NCBI RefSeq assembly: GCF_042658845.1
Contig: NZ_JBHSRI010000019.1
Location: 1-64,000 of the forward strand
DNA from: Paenisporosarcina macmurdoensis
Lineage (GTDB): Bacteria; Bacillota; Bacilli; Bacillales_A; Planococcaceae
Direction: 5' to 3'
DNA length: 64,000 nucleotides
The notes beneath the pieces were generated by a model that searched no databases, was not told where the DNA came from, and saw nothing but the letters and a program-made list of their open reading frames with translations. Shown piece by piece: positions 8,516-17,392 of the stretch (positions are counted from its first letter, which is position 1; each line of letters opens with the position of its first letter). The position numbers were made by a program, and so were the translations under genes.

Positions 8516-9325
8516 CTATTTAATTGGAATGAATTTGGCTCTATCATATAGCATATATTTTATAAACTTGTATTCTAATTCTGAATATGTTGGCACGTAT
8601 GTTTGATCATTCAAACAAAATTGAGTAACATTTTCAAATTTAGTTATTACCTTTTTATCTATTTCTTCTACTAGAACGATTGGATAGTCATTTTTATTAA
8701 TATTTTCACTTGATAAAAACTGAATATACAGGTTATTAAAATAAGACTTTTTCTCAATAATAGAAACATCCTTAAACTGAGTCCCAATCTTGTCAGTTAA
8801 ATCTTTTGCTGGAGAACCTCCATAAACTCTGTTTTCTTCCATATCTTTAGTAATAACACCTCCAACCATTAATAAGGATCCTTTTTTTGCGGTAATCGGT
8901 GAAACAATGCAGTGTCCTACAAGCCACACATCATCTTCAATTACAAGTGGTTTACTAATATTCCAGCGGCAACCCTTCATCATATCTCCAAATTTCATAT
9001 GTGACCATAACTGAGAATATGTCCCCACTCCCACATTATTACCAATTGTAGTCCCACCAATGGAATCAATTATTGTGTGTTCTCCAATCCAACAATTATG
9101 TCCAATGCTACATGGAAGATATCCATGTATAGTGATACTTTTATGAATAGAAGTATATTCTCCAATACTTAAATAGGGTATATCAATATATACATTATCA
9201 CCAATAAAAGTTCCAAAACCAATTTTTATTTCTTTACATTGTGGGCCGAGGACAATATTTACCCCTAATCTAACTTTATCTTCAATTATTACTTTAGTAT
9301 TAGGATTTTTTTTAATCAGTGTCAT
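8516..9325 (-). CDS. left-handed beta-helix acyltransferase, probably acylating the dTDP-amino sugar
   Basis: A 269-residue protein whose first 180 residues are hexapeptide repeats (IGFGTFIGDNVYID, IGEYTSIHKSI, IGHNCWIGEHTII, IGNNVGVG). They end in a GGSPAKDL-type motif, as in sugar N- and O-acetyltransferases. The last 90 residues are a non-repetitive tail I do not recognise. AAGGAG precedes the ATG. It sits directly upstream of wecE, so N-acylation of dTDP-Fuc4N is the likely role, in place of a GNAT-type WecD. The donor could be acetyl-CoA or, given the nearby 3-hydroxyacyl-CoA dehydrogenase, another acyl-CoA. Confidence 0.75.
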   Translation of the reverse strand: MTLIKKNPNTKVIIEDKVRLGVNIVLGPQCKEIKIGFGTFIGDNVYIDIPYLSIGEYTSIHKSITIHGYLPCSIGHNCWIGEHTIIDSIGGTTIGNNVGVGTYSQLWSHMKFGDMMKGCRWNISKPLVIEDDVWLVGHCIVSPITAKKGSLLMVGGVITKDMEENRVYGGSPAKDLTDKIGTQFKDVSIIEKKSYFNNLYIQFLSSENINKNDYPIVLVEEIDKKVITKFENVTQFCLNDQTYVPTYSELEYKFIKYMLYDRAKFIPIK

Positions 9326-9486
9326 TTATATTCTCCTTAAAATTCTCTACATCTACTAATATGCCGGAAAAATTATAGGAAGATATAGTTAGGGAGTATA
9401 TGACGCTACTGTCCATAGCCATACCCTACCTATTCCTGTGTTCCTTTTATTTTTCACTTTCCATTTTTTTTATTCAACCCTTACCC
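9326..9486. other. short spacer with an imperfect inverted repeat
   Basis: TAGGGAGTATATG (9390-9402) is roughly complementary to CATAGCCATACCCTA (9414-9428). It lacks a T-run on the minus strand and is not convincing as a terminator. Confidence 0.3.
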
Positions 9487-11395
9487 TTATATAGATTTCA
9501 TGAATTTTTCATACCATTTATGCAAGACTACTAGACTCCATAAAAGATTTGCATGGTTCTTTTTCCCATTTTGATGTTCAATAATAATTTCTGAAACAAC
9601 AGAATAATTAACTAAGTTTGCTGATTCCACATTTTCTTTCGAAAGTGTACTTAACAGAAGTTCCTTCAACTCACTCTTAAACCATTCTGCTAATGGAATA
9701 CCAAACCCTCTTTTTTTTGCATTTAGAATTTCATTAGGAAGAAATTCAGAAAAAGTGTCTTTTAATATGATTTTTCTTTTTGTTCCTATAATCTTGTATT
9801 GTAAAGGTATATTAAACGCCATTTCAACTATTTTATGATCAAGAAAAGGTGATCTAATTTCTAAAGAGTTTAACATACTCATTCTATCAGTCTTTACTAA
9901 CATATCATTAGGCAAAGCATACTTTAAGTCAGTATACATCATCCGCTCAACTGGTTCTGCATCTTTAATATAATAGAAATAATCGTGTAATTGTTTGTCT
10001 ACATTAAAAGTATTATTTTTGGTTGGTTTTTTTAATAGCTTTGATACTTGATCTTTATTAAATGTTTCCATTAATTTAATATGCATACTTAAGTCATCCT
10101 GATTAGAACTACTAATAAATTTTTTTTGCTTTTGTGCCAAAAGAGGTTATTGAATTTCTATTATCCGATGGAAGAAGACTTAAACTATTTTCAATAATAT
10201 TCTTTCGTAAGAAAAAAGGTAATCTAGAATAGTATTTTTGATAATATGAACTTGTGTACTTATTATAACCTGCAAAAAGCTCATCGCCACCATCCCCAGA
10301 AAGAGCAACTGTTGCGTGATTTTTTGTTAAATTTGAAACATAATACGTGGGTATCGCCGATGAGTCAGCAAAAGGTTCATCCATATTATTTGTTATTTCT
10401 TCAATAACATCATTTAAATTGTTAAAGTCTATGAATAATTCTGTATGGTTTGTTTTGTTTAAATTAGCTACTTTTCTTGCTAATTCACTTTCATCGTATT
10501 CTTTCATATTTTTATAACCTATAGTAAAAGTATTAATCGGGTCCTCCGAAATACTAGACATCAAACCAACAATAATACTTGAATCAATTCCTCCACTAAG
10601 AAATGCACCTAGAGGAACTTCACTAATCATTCTTTCTTTTACTACATTAGTCATTTCTATTTTTAAATCTTTTTTTATTTGATCGTAATTCTTAATTTCA
10701 GTTTTTCTTTCTTTACTTACATCCCAATATTTATTAATTTCAATTTTGTTAGTTTCTATTGAATATTTCAAATAATGACCTGGCATCAGTTGATGAACAT
10801 CTTTAATTATGCTCAAAGGTTGTGGTATGTAATAAAATCGAAGAAAATTTTCTAAAGCATCTGAATCTATTTCTTTTTTTATTTCTTCATGAATCATTAA
10901 ACTTTTAAGTTCTGATCCGAAAATAAGTTTTGATGAATTATTAAAATAATAAAGTGGTTTCTTTCCAATTCTATCTCTTGCTAAAAATAATTCTTTTCTT
11001 TTAATGTCCCATATAGCAATGGCGAACATTCCGTGTAAGAATTCCACACAATTTGAACCATATTCTTCATATGCATGTAGAATAACCTCTGTATCTGAAT
11101 TAGTCTCAAAAATATGTCCTTTATTTTTGAGACTAGACATTAATTCCTTGTAATTATATATTTCACCATTAAATACAATCACTTTGGATTTATCTTCATT
11201 AAATATTGGTTGTTTGCCATTATCAATATCAATTATTGATAGTCTTCTCATTCCTAGGCTACAAGCTTCATCTATAAAGATCCCATCATCATCAGGTCCC
11301 CTGTGCTTTATTTTATTGTTCATTTCATTTACTTTATTATTATTTAAATTTTTTAATGAAATATTTTTAAATACTATTCCGTTTATACCACACAT
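9487..11395 (-). pseudogene. asnB: asparagine synthase (glutamine-hydrolysing), split by a frameshift
   Basis: Read as one gene this is a class II asparagine synthase of about 635 residues, a normal length. The first part (11395 to about 10112) starts MCGINGIVF with the nucleophile Cys2 and contains the ATP-pyrophosphatase loop SGGIDSS. It then runs into a stop just after a run of eight A. The remainder (about 10140 to 9487) continues the same domain one frame over (FISSSNQDD onward, then KTDRMSMLNSLEIRSPFLDH). One A fewer restores the frame exactly. AGAAGGG supports the start. In capsule clusters such enzymes often amidate sugar carboxyls, which fits the uronic-acid genes here. The shift may be real decay, slippage-regulated expression or a sequencing error. 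Confidence 0.8.
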
Positions 11396-11633
11396 ACTTG
11401 TATTCCCTTCTAAAAAACGTTTTCTATACTTTAAATCATTTCATACCATTGAAAAGTTATAAAAGAGAAGGTGAATACAATATACCCAGTATCACTGGGG
11501 TATAATTAACATGTTATTATCAATTTAGATTCTTCTATTTTTTCTCTAACAACTGTAGCAATTGCTTGCTAAGTTCTTGTCTTTTCAAGTAAATTAGTTG
11601 GAAATTTTAATTAGGTTAATGAAATTGCAGTTT
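11396..11633. other. junction spacer between two capsule gene blocks
   Basis: Holds an inverted repeat (TATACCCAG at 11481-11489, CTGGGGTATA at 11495-11504) and the galU remnant listed separately. It separates the EpsN-type block from asnB and may be a recombination junction. Confidence 0.4.
11528..11612 (-). pseudogene. decayed 3' fragment of galU
   Basis: Read on the minus strand, this stretch aligns with the last 25 or so codons of galU at 4085-4170. It shares CTTGAAAAGAC, a CAATTG/CAACTG segment, TTGTTAGAG and AAAAAATAGAAGAATC, with in-frame stops. No N-terminal part remains. It is a relic showing that a galU copy once lay here. Confidence 0.6.
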
Positions 11634-12776
11634 TCACATCCGTAACTGTTGTTTTATTAGAAAAATAACTCTCCCCTGCTCTTCAACCGTCATATTCGAC
11701 CCACTTGGCAAACATAATCCTCTTTCAAACAATCGCTTACTCACATCATCATTCTCTCCGTGTGAACAATACTTACATCCTTCAAACAAAGGCTGCAAAT
11801 GCAATGGTTTCCATACAGGACGGGCTTCGATATTTTCTTCAGCCAATGCATCAATTAAGTTGTTAGGCGTTAATTCTATCTTCTCAGGATCCAAAGTCAA
11901 TGTCGTTAACCATCGATTCCCGAAGGTGTTTTCAAGTTCAGGCATGAACTCTAGGCCATCAATTTCACCCAAAGCTTCTGCATATCTCTCAAAAACAGCA
12001 CGGCGAGCAATTACTCGGTCATCCAATACTTCCAACTGTGCTCGACCAATGCCAGCTAACACATTACTCATTCGGTAGTTATAACCTACTACACTATGTT
12101 GATAGTGCATTGCTTGATCACGTGCTTGAGTTGCTAAGAAGCGAGAACGTTTTATTTGTTCAATGTCATCCGACACTAACATTCCACCGCCTGATGTTGT
12201 AATTATTTTATTACCATTAAATGAAAACACACCAAACTTACCGAATGTTCCACTCTTCTTCCCTTTATAAGAAGCACCCAGTGATTCTGCTGCATCTTCG
12301 ATTACCGGGACACCGTACGCATTACATAATGTCATCAAATCATCCATCTTCGCACTTTGTCCGTAGAGGTTAACAATAAGAACTGCTTTCGGTAATTTGT
12401 ATTCTGCTTTGGCTTCAATTAAAGCTTTTTCCAATGCCAAGGGTGACATATTCCACGACTCTTCATCAGAATCAATAAATACTGGTTCTGCCCCTAAATA
12501 AAGAATAGGGTTTGCAGTTGCAATAAATGTTAATGTAGAACAAAACACGTTGTCTCCCTGTCCAACTCCTAATAAATCCAGAGCTAAATGAATAGCTGCT
12601 GTTCCTGAACTAACTGCTGATGCACAAGTACTTCCTGCATAAGTTGCAATTTCAGATTCAAATCTGTCGACATTTGCCCCTAGCGGCGCAATCCAGTTAG
12701 TATCAAATGCTTCTTTTATATATGATTGCTCATTTCCACTCATATGAGGGGAAGATAGAAAAATACGTTTGCTCAT
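11634..12776 (-). CDS. epsN: UDP-4-keto-sugar aminotransferase, EpsN/PglE type
   Basis: A 380-residue DegT/DnrJ/EryC1/StrS PLP enzyme that strongly resembles B. subtilis EpsN: SPHMSGNEQSYI, SNWIAPLG-like DTNWIAPLG, SGTAAIHLALDLL, IVNLYGQSAKMDD, VIEDAAESLGASYKG, and the PLP-lysine motif FSFNGNKIITTSGGG. It should aminate the 4-keto product of the EpsC-type dehydratase to give a 4-amino sugar (bacillosamine route). I prefer the ATG at 12776, one base after the upstream stop, with TGAGGAA at a good distance. The ATG at 12791 lies inside that ribosome site. Confidence 0.9.
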   Translation of the reverse strand: MSKRIFLSSPHMSGNEQSYIKEAFDTNWIAPLGANVDRFESEIATYAGSTCASAVSSGTAAIHLALDLLGVGQGDNVFCSTLTFIATANPILYLGAEPVFIDSDEESWNMSPLALEKALIEAKAEYKLPKAVLIVNLYGQSAKMDDLMTLCNAYGVPVIEDAAESLGASYKGKKSGTFGKFGVFSFNGNKIITTSGGGMLVSDDIEQIKRSRFLATQARDQAMHYQHSVVGYNYRMSNVLAGIGRAQLEVLDDRVIARRAVFERYAEALGEIDGLEFMPELENTFGNRWLTTLTLDPEKIELTPNNLIDALAEENIEARPVWKPLHLQPLFEGCKYCSHGENDDVSKRLFERGLCLPSGSNMTVEEQGRVIFLIKQQLRM

Positions 12777-12777
12777 A

Positions 12778-13428
12778 TTAACATTCCTCATGAAATTTTA
12801 TTGGTTTAGCAGGCATTCCAACAGCAGTACATCTTGCAGGCAGATTTCTTACTACAACTGCCCCAGCACCAACAATAGTTCTTTCTCCAACTATAATTCC
12901 TTGAATAATGGTGGAGTTAGTACCGAACTCAACACACTCTCCAAATGTCACATTTCCGGATATTGATGCGTTAGGCAAGACTGTAGAATAAGAACCAATT
13001 TTTGTATCATGCCCTATTGTACAGTTTAAATTAATGGTCACGAAATGTTCAATTTTTATATTGGTTGTCAAAATATTCCCTTCACAAATAATATTACCTT
13101 TTCCAAAATTATTAAATCTAGACCAATTTACAGTTGGATGTATTAAGTTGGGATAAGAAATAGTTTTAAGTTCTTTTATTTTATTAACAATTCTTTTTTT
13201 AACTTCTGGTGAACCAATACCCAGAACAACAGATATAGTTTCTCTCTGTTCTAACCATTCCATTCCACCAAGTACTGGTAATTCATTAATAGTTTGACCC
13301 TGATGTTCCCTATTTTCATCTAAAAAACCAAGAAGGTTCCACTCCTGTTTTTTTTCGTTTATATCCTCTATTAAGTGAGCAACCTCACGTGCAAAACCTC
13401 CTGAACCAATTATGACTATATCCTTCAT
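12778..13428 (-). CDS. epsM: sugar acyltransferase, EpsM/PglD/NeuD type
   Basis: A 216-residue protein, the same size as B. subtilis EpsM. It has an N-terminal Rossmann-like half (IIGSGGFAREVA near residue 6) and a C-terminal left-handed beta-helix (IGHDTKIGSYSTVLPNAS, then VGERTIVGAGAVV), ending in GMPAKPI. It acylates the 4-amino group of the UDP-sugar made by the EpsN homologue. The catalytic His is probably that of CTIGHD. AGGAGG precedes the start. Directly upstream lies a 3-hydroxyacyl-CoA dehydrogenase gene, so the acyl donor may be 3-hydroxybutyryl-CoA rather than acetyl-CoA; that is inference. Confidence 0.88.
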   Translation of the reverse strand: MKDIVIIGSGGFAREVAHLIEDINEKKQEWNLLGFLDENREHQGQTINELPVLGGMEWLEQRETISVVLGIGSPEVKKRIVNKIKELKTISYPNLIHPTVNWSRFNNFGKGNIICEGNILTTNIKIEHFVTINLNCTIGHDTKIGSYSTVLPNASISGNVTFGECVEFGTNSTIIQGIIVGERTIVGAGAVVVRNLPARCTAVGMPAKPIKFHEEC

Positions 13429-13442
13429 ATATTTCCTCCTAG

Positions 13443-14288
13443 TTAGTATAAATAAAAACCTCTTTTTGTTTTTCTTCCCAAATGATTACCATCAACATAT
13501 TTACGTAACAATGGTGCTGGTCTATATTTATCTTCTCCCAAATTCGAATGAAGAGTTTCCATAATTGATAAACATGTATCTAATCCGATAAAATCTCCTA
13601 ATTCTAATGGGCCCATAGGTTGATTCGATCCAAGCTTCATAGCTTTATCTATTTCTTCGGCAGATGCAATTCCTTCTTGTAAAACGAACACAGCTTCATT
13701 TATCATGGGTATTAATATTCTATTCACGATAAAGCCTGAGTGATCTAGTACAAATACTGGTATTTTATTAATCTTTTCTATGAATTCATTTACTTGTGCA
13801 ATGGTATCTTTGGATGTTTCTAACCCGTTTATGATCTCCACTAGAGGCATTATAACTGCTGGATTAAAAAAATGTATTCCAATCACTTTCGATGGTATTT
13901 TATACATAGCGCTCAATTTTGTTATAGATAATGATGAAGTGTTTGTTGCTAGTATGGAATTTTCATTCATTATTTCATTTAATTTATTAAATAACTCTTG
14001 TTTCTTATCTAAAGATTCAGAAATCGACTCTATTACTAGATCCATCTCACTACATTTATCAATTTCGGTTGTGTAATTAATACTTGATTGAACTTGTAAT
14101 AATTCATCATTTGTCATTTTTTCTTTCAATAATAATTTGTTTAAATTATTATTTATACTTTGTTTAGCTTTATAGATATTAGCTTCTTTGTAATCTATTA
14201 GAGTTACCTTAATGTTTTTCATTGCTAAATACTGAGAAATCCCCGTCCCCATTTGACCAGCGCCTATAATTGCCACAGAATGAAACAA
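13443..14288 (-). CDS. hbd: 3-hydroxybutyryl-CoA dehydrogenase
   Basis: A 281-residue 3-hydroxyacyl-CoA dehydrogenase that reduces acetoacetyl-CoA to 3-hydroxybutyryl-CoA (or the reverse) with NAD(P). It shows the NAD motif GAGQMGTGI near residue 8, the ATNTSSLSI segment, the catalytic HFFNPA motif and the C-terminal GPLELGDFIGLD domain. Length matches Hbd/MmgB. The apparent start is TTG at 14288 behind a GGTGGTGG stretch, so initiation is likely weak. It sits between the initiating sugar transferase and the sugar acyltransferase, with gaps of 15 and 14 bases and no fatty-acid genes nearby. That placement argues for a job in sugar acylation. Confidence 0.88.
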   Translation of the reverse strand: MFHSVAIIGAGQMGTGISQYLAMKNIKVTLIDYKEANIYKAKQSINNNLNKLLLKEKMTNDELLQVQSSINYTTEIDKCSEMDLVIESISESLDKKQELFNKLNEIMNENSILATNTSSLSITKLSAMYKIPSKVIGIHFFNPAVIMPLVEIINGLETSKDTIAQVNEFIEKINKIPVFVLDHSGFIVNRILIPMINEAVFVLQEGIASAEEIDKAMKLGSNQPMGPLELGDFIGLDTCLSIMETLHSNLGEDKYRPAPLLRKYVDGNHLGRKTKRGFYLY

Positions 14289-14303
14289 AAAACCACCACC
14301 ATT

Positions 14304-14906
14304 TTAGTTTTTCTTGATATTATTGCCTGCATATTTCTCCATTGTTGCTTGTCCATCTTGAGTAATTCCTTCAGACTTAATTACCTTTAATATAGTCATA
14401 AACAAAATCTTAATATCCAACCAGAATGATTGATTTTCTACATACCACACATCATATTCAAACTTTTGTTCCCAAGAAATCGCATTCCGACCATTTACTT
14501 GTGCCCAACCAGTAATTCCTGGACGGACTTCGTGTCTCTTTGCTTGTCTATTACTATATAAATGTAAATATTCAAATAGCAAAGGTCGAGGACCTACAAA
14601 ACTCATATCGCCTTTAGTGACATTTAACAATTGAGGAAGTTCATCTAAACTATACTTGCGAAGCGTTTTTCCAATAGCAGTTAGACGAATATAGTCTGGA
14701 ATTAAATGACCTTTTGCATCTCGCTCATCTGTCATTGATCTAAACTTGTAAACATAGAATAGGTTCCCATTGAGACCAGGTCGTTCTTGTTTAAACAAGA
14801 CAGGCGAACCAATTTTCTTTTTAACAAATAACGCAGTAATAACGATAATAGGTGATAACATTACTAATGCTAGTAAACTAGCTATTAGATCAAAAGTTCT
14901 TTTCAT
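14304..14906 (-). CDS. epsL: initiating undecaprenyl-phosphate sugar phosphotransferase, EpsL/PglC type
   Basis: A 200-residue monotopic phosphoglycosyl transferase. It moves a sugar-1-phosphate from a UDP-sugar to undecaprenyl phosphate at the inner face of the membrane, starting the repeat unit. It has one N-terminal hydrophobic re-entrant helix (residues about 5-27), then FKQERPGLNG, YKFRSMTDERD with the catalytic Asp-Glu pair, RKYSLDELPQLLNV, FVGPRPLL and GITGWAQVNGRN. The short size is that of PglC rather than of WbaP. Only a weak GAG site precedes the ATG. Neighbouring acyltransferase and aminotransferase suggest its substrate is a UDP-bacillosamine derivative. Confidence 0.92.
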   Translation of the reverse strand: MKRTFDLIASLLALVMLSPIIVITALFVKKKIGSPVLFKQERPGLNGNLFYVYKFRSMTDERDAKGHLIPDYIRLTAIGKTLRKYSLDELPQLLNVTKGDMSFVGPRPLLFEYLHLYSNRQAKRHEVRPGITGWAQVNGRNAISWEQKFEYDVWYVENQSFWLDIKILFMTILKVIKSEGITQDGQATMEKYAGNNIKKN

Positions 14907-14953
14907 AGGTACACTCTTTTCTATAAAAACTTTTTATTTACGTGTACTTAAAA

Positions 14954-16111
14954 CTAAATAGAGAGTTTTTCAAATAACTCAATCTGCTTTTTCAAAACCT
15001 TTTCTTCATCAAATAATTCTTCAACTATTTCTCTACTTCTCATACCAAATTGTCTAACTAAAACTGAACTTGCAATCAATTTTTCCATAGCTTCATATAA
15101 TTCTGCTACACTTTCTTTTTCTACTAAGTATCCATTTTCTCCGTCAACAACTTCTTCTCTACATCCTCTAATATTAGTTGCAATAATAGGCTTATTCATA
15201 GCCATCGCTTCAATGATAGACCTTGGTAGCCCTTCCCGGTAAGAAGGTAGTACATAGACATCTGATGCTCCCATCAATAAAGGAACATCTTTTCTAAAGC
15301 CAAGATAATGAATATTTTCGTGTTCTAAATCAATTATTAGCTTTTTATAGCTATATTGGTCTCGTTCACTTTCTAACAACCCGCCAATGAGAATTAGCTT
15401 TGCCTGTGGGTACTTTAAAGATAATCGTTTAAACGCTGCTACTAATTCAAATATTCCTTTTTCTTTTACCAATCTTCCAATAAAAGAAAATATAAAATCA
15501 TTCTTTGTTATATTTTCTTTTGCATAGAATTGTTCTATATCATTTATAGAAACTAAAGAACTATTAAATTTCTTCCATATATCCACACCATTACTTAAAT
15601 GCAAAATGCGATTAGGATTTTTAAAGCTATCTTTTATTGCCAACTCATAATCCTCAAGACTTTGTAATAATAGCCAATCAGTTAAATATCGTGCTGCATA
15701 TTTTTCAATAGTATAAAATAGTTTGTATTGTTTAGGTTGCATTTCATCATGAAAATAAAAACCATGAGCAGTATAAACAATATGTTTAATACCTGCCATT
15801 TTAGCTGCTACTCTGCCTAATAATGCAGCTATAGGTGTATGCACGTGAACAATATCATACTTTTCTTTTTTCATTAATCTATACAATCTCCAAATAGATT
15901 TAAGATTTTTCAAAGGATTGATTTGTCTATCAATTGGAATATGAATCATAGTTAGACCTTCAGTTTCCAATTCAATGAATTTACCTGTATTTGTGCAAAC
16001 ATTATGAGTTATTATTCCATTTGACATGCAAGCTTTAATAAGAGGCTTTAATAGAGCATCAACACTTGAATCAATAGCACATACTTGTAATATCTTTATC
16101 CTTTTTCTCAT
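14954..16111 (-). CDS. family 4 glycosyltransferase, EpsD-like
   Basis: A 385-residue GT-B glycosyltransferase. The N-terminal domain carries IVHVHTPIAALLGR and YTAHGFYFHDEM, as in EpsD and PglA relatives. The C-terminal domain has FIGRLVKEKGI and the donor-binding PSYREGLPRSIIEAMAM. It would add the second sugar to the lipid-linked acceptor. Its ATG follows the stop of the upstream dehydrogenase with no gap, and GGAGATT inside that gene's last codons serves as ribosome site. Donor and linkage cannot be read from sequence. Confidence 0.88.
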   Translation of the reverse strand: MRKRIKILQVCAIDSSVDALLKPLIKACMSNGIITHNVCTNTGKFIELETEGLTMIHIPIDRQINPLKNLKSIWRLYRLMKKEKYDIVHVHTPIAALLGRVAAKMAGIKHIVYTAHGFYFHDEMQPKQYKLFYTIEKYAARYLTDWLLLQSLEDYELAIKDSFKNPNRILHLSNGVDIWKKFNSSLVSINDIEQFYAKENITKNDFIFSFIGRLVKEKGIFELVAAFKRLSLKYPQAKLILIGGLLESERDQYSYKKLIIDLEHENIHYLGFRKDVPLLMGASDVYVLPSYREGLPRSIIEAMAMNKPIIATNIRGCREEVVDGENGYLVEKESVAELYEAMEKLIASSVLVRQFGMRSREIVEELFDEEKVLKKQIELFEKLSI

Positions 16112-17392
16112 TTATAATCTCCAAAGTTCTATAGATTCTGGAGTAGACTCTTTTGGTAAAGCACTCTTAATATCGACAACAACTCCAGATTTATCCTTTA
16201 ATATACGTCCTATTAAATTCCATCCTTCAGTAGCATATTCTTGATGTGGTACTGCAAAAACAACTGCATCAGCTGGCTTTAAATCTTCGATACTATATAA
16301 TTCAACATTATATTCTCGAACTGCTTCATACGACTCTGCTTCAGCATCTGTCACTTGAACATTCATACCATATTCTTCTAATTCCCGAATCACATCAATG
16401 ACCTTTGAGTTACGCAAATCGGGAACATTTTCTTTAAACGTTAATCCCAAAACAGTAACTGTAGAACCTTGTACAGCTATGCCTTTTCTAATCAATTTCT
16501 TAACTAATGTATTAGCAATGTATTTGCCTAAACCATCATTAATTCGACGGCCAGCTAAAATTACTTCTGGATGATACCCAACAGCTTGTGCCTTATGAGT
16601 TAAGTAGTAGGGATCTACACCGATACAGTGACCTCCAACTAAACCAGGGGAAAAATTCAAGAAGTTCCATTTTGTTCCTGCAGCAGCTAACACTTCTGAA
16701 GTATCAATATCTAGTCGATCAAAAATCATTGCTAATTCATTCATAAGTGCAATATTCACATCACGCTGTGTATTTTCGATAACTTTTGCTGCTTCAGCTA
16801 CTTTAATAGAACTAGCTTTAAATACGCCAGCTTTGACTACGCTTGAATATGTATCTGCCACAATTTCTAAAACTTCTGGTGTTTGTCCAGATACTACCTT
16901 GGTAATCGTAGTAAATGTGTGTTCTTTATCACCGGGATTGATACGTTCGGGTGAATAGCCTACAAAGAAATCTTCACCAGCTTTTAGACCGGACATTCGC
17001 TCAAGAACTGGAACACATTCTTCTTCAGTAGCTCCTGGATAAACGGTAGATTCATAAACCACAATCGAACCTTTTTGTAAATGCTTGCCAACCGTTTCAG
17101 AAGCTTTTAACAGTGGTATTAAGTTCGGTTGGTTATGCTCATTAATAGGTGTCGGTACAGCAATAATAATAAAATCAGCTTCTTCTAGCTTTTTTCCATC
17201 ATTAGTAAAATTAATATTTGCATTTTCTAAATCTGCTAATTCTACTTCATTGGTATAATCGATATTCTGTTTGAGTGTATTAATTCGGTGCTCATTTATA
17301 TCAAATCCAATGACATGATGTTCTTTACCAAAAGCAACAGCTACTGGCAAACCTACATATCCAAGACCTACAATAGCTATTTTACGATTCAT
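16112..17392 (-). CDS. nucleotide-sugar 6-dehydrogenase, TviB/WbpO type
   Basis: A 426-residue UDP-sugar dehydrogenase that oxidises C6 to a carboxylate with two NAD. It shows GLGYVGLPVAVAFG at residues 8-21, the EAAKVIENTQRDVNIA segment with the essential Lys and Asn, the catalytic Cys in GGHCIGVDPYYL, and GLTFKENVPDLRNS in the C-terminal domain. It most resembles the TviB/WbpO group (UDP-HexNAc dehydrogenases) rather than UDP-glucose dehydrogenase, so UDP-GalNAcA or UDP-GlcNAcA is the likely product. It overlaps the epimerase gene upstream by 11 bases. Confidence 0.88.
   Translation of the reverse strand: MNRKIAIVGLGYVGLPVAVAFGKEHHVIGFDINEHRINTLKQNIDYTNEVELADLENANINFTNDGKKLEEADFIIIAVPTPINEHNQPNLIPLLKASETVGKHLQKGSIVVYESTVYPGATEEECVPVLERMSGLKAGEDFFVGYSPERINPGDKEHTFTTITKVVSGQTPEVLEIVADTYSSVVKAGVFKASSIKVAEAAKVIENTQRDVNIALMNELAMIFDRLDIDTSEVLAAAGTKWNFLNFSPGLVGGHCIGVDPYYLTHKAQAVGYHPEVILAGRRINDGLGKYIANTLVKKLIRKGIAVQGSTVTVLGLTFKENVPDLRNSKVIDVIRELEEYGMNVQVTDAEAESYEAVREYNVELYSIEDLKPADAVVFAVPHQEYATEGWNLIGRILKDKSGVVVDIKSALPKESTPESIELWRL

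Noticed and set aside
8458..8547. Upstream start of the WecE-type gene
   Set aside because: The extra 30 residues do not resemble the family and overlap the acyltransferase gene, while GTG at 8457 has a GGAGGG site and a family-like N-terminus.
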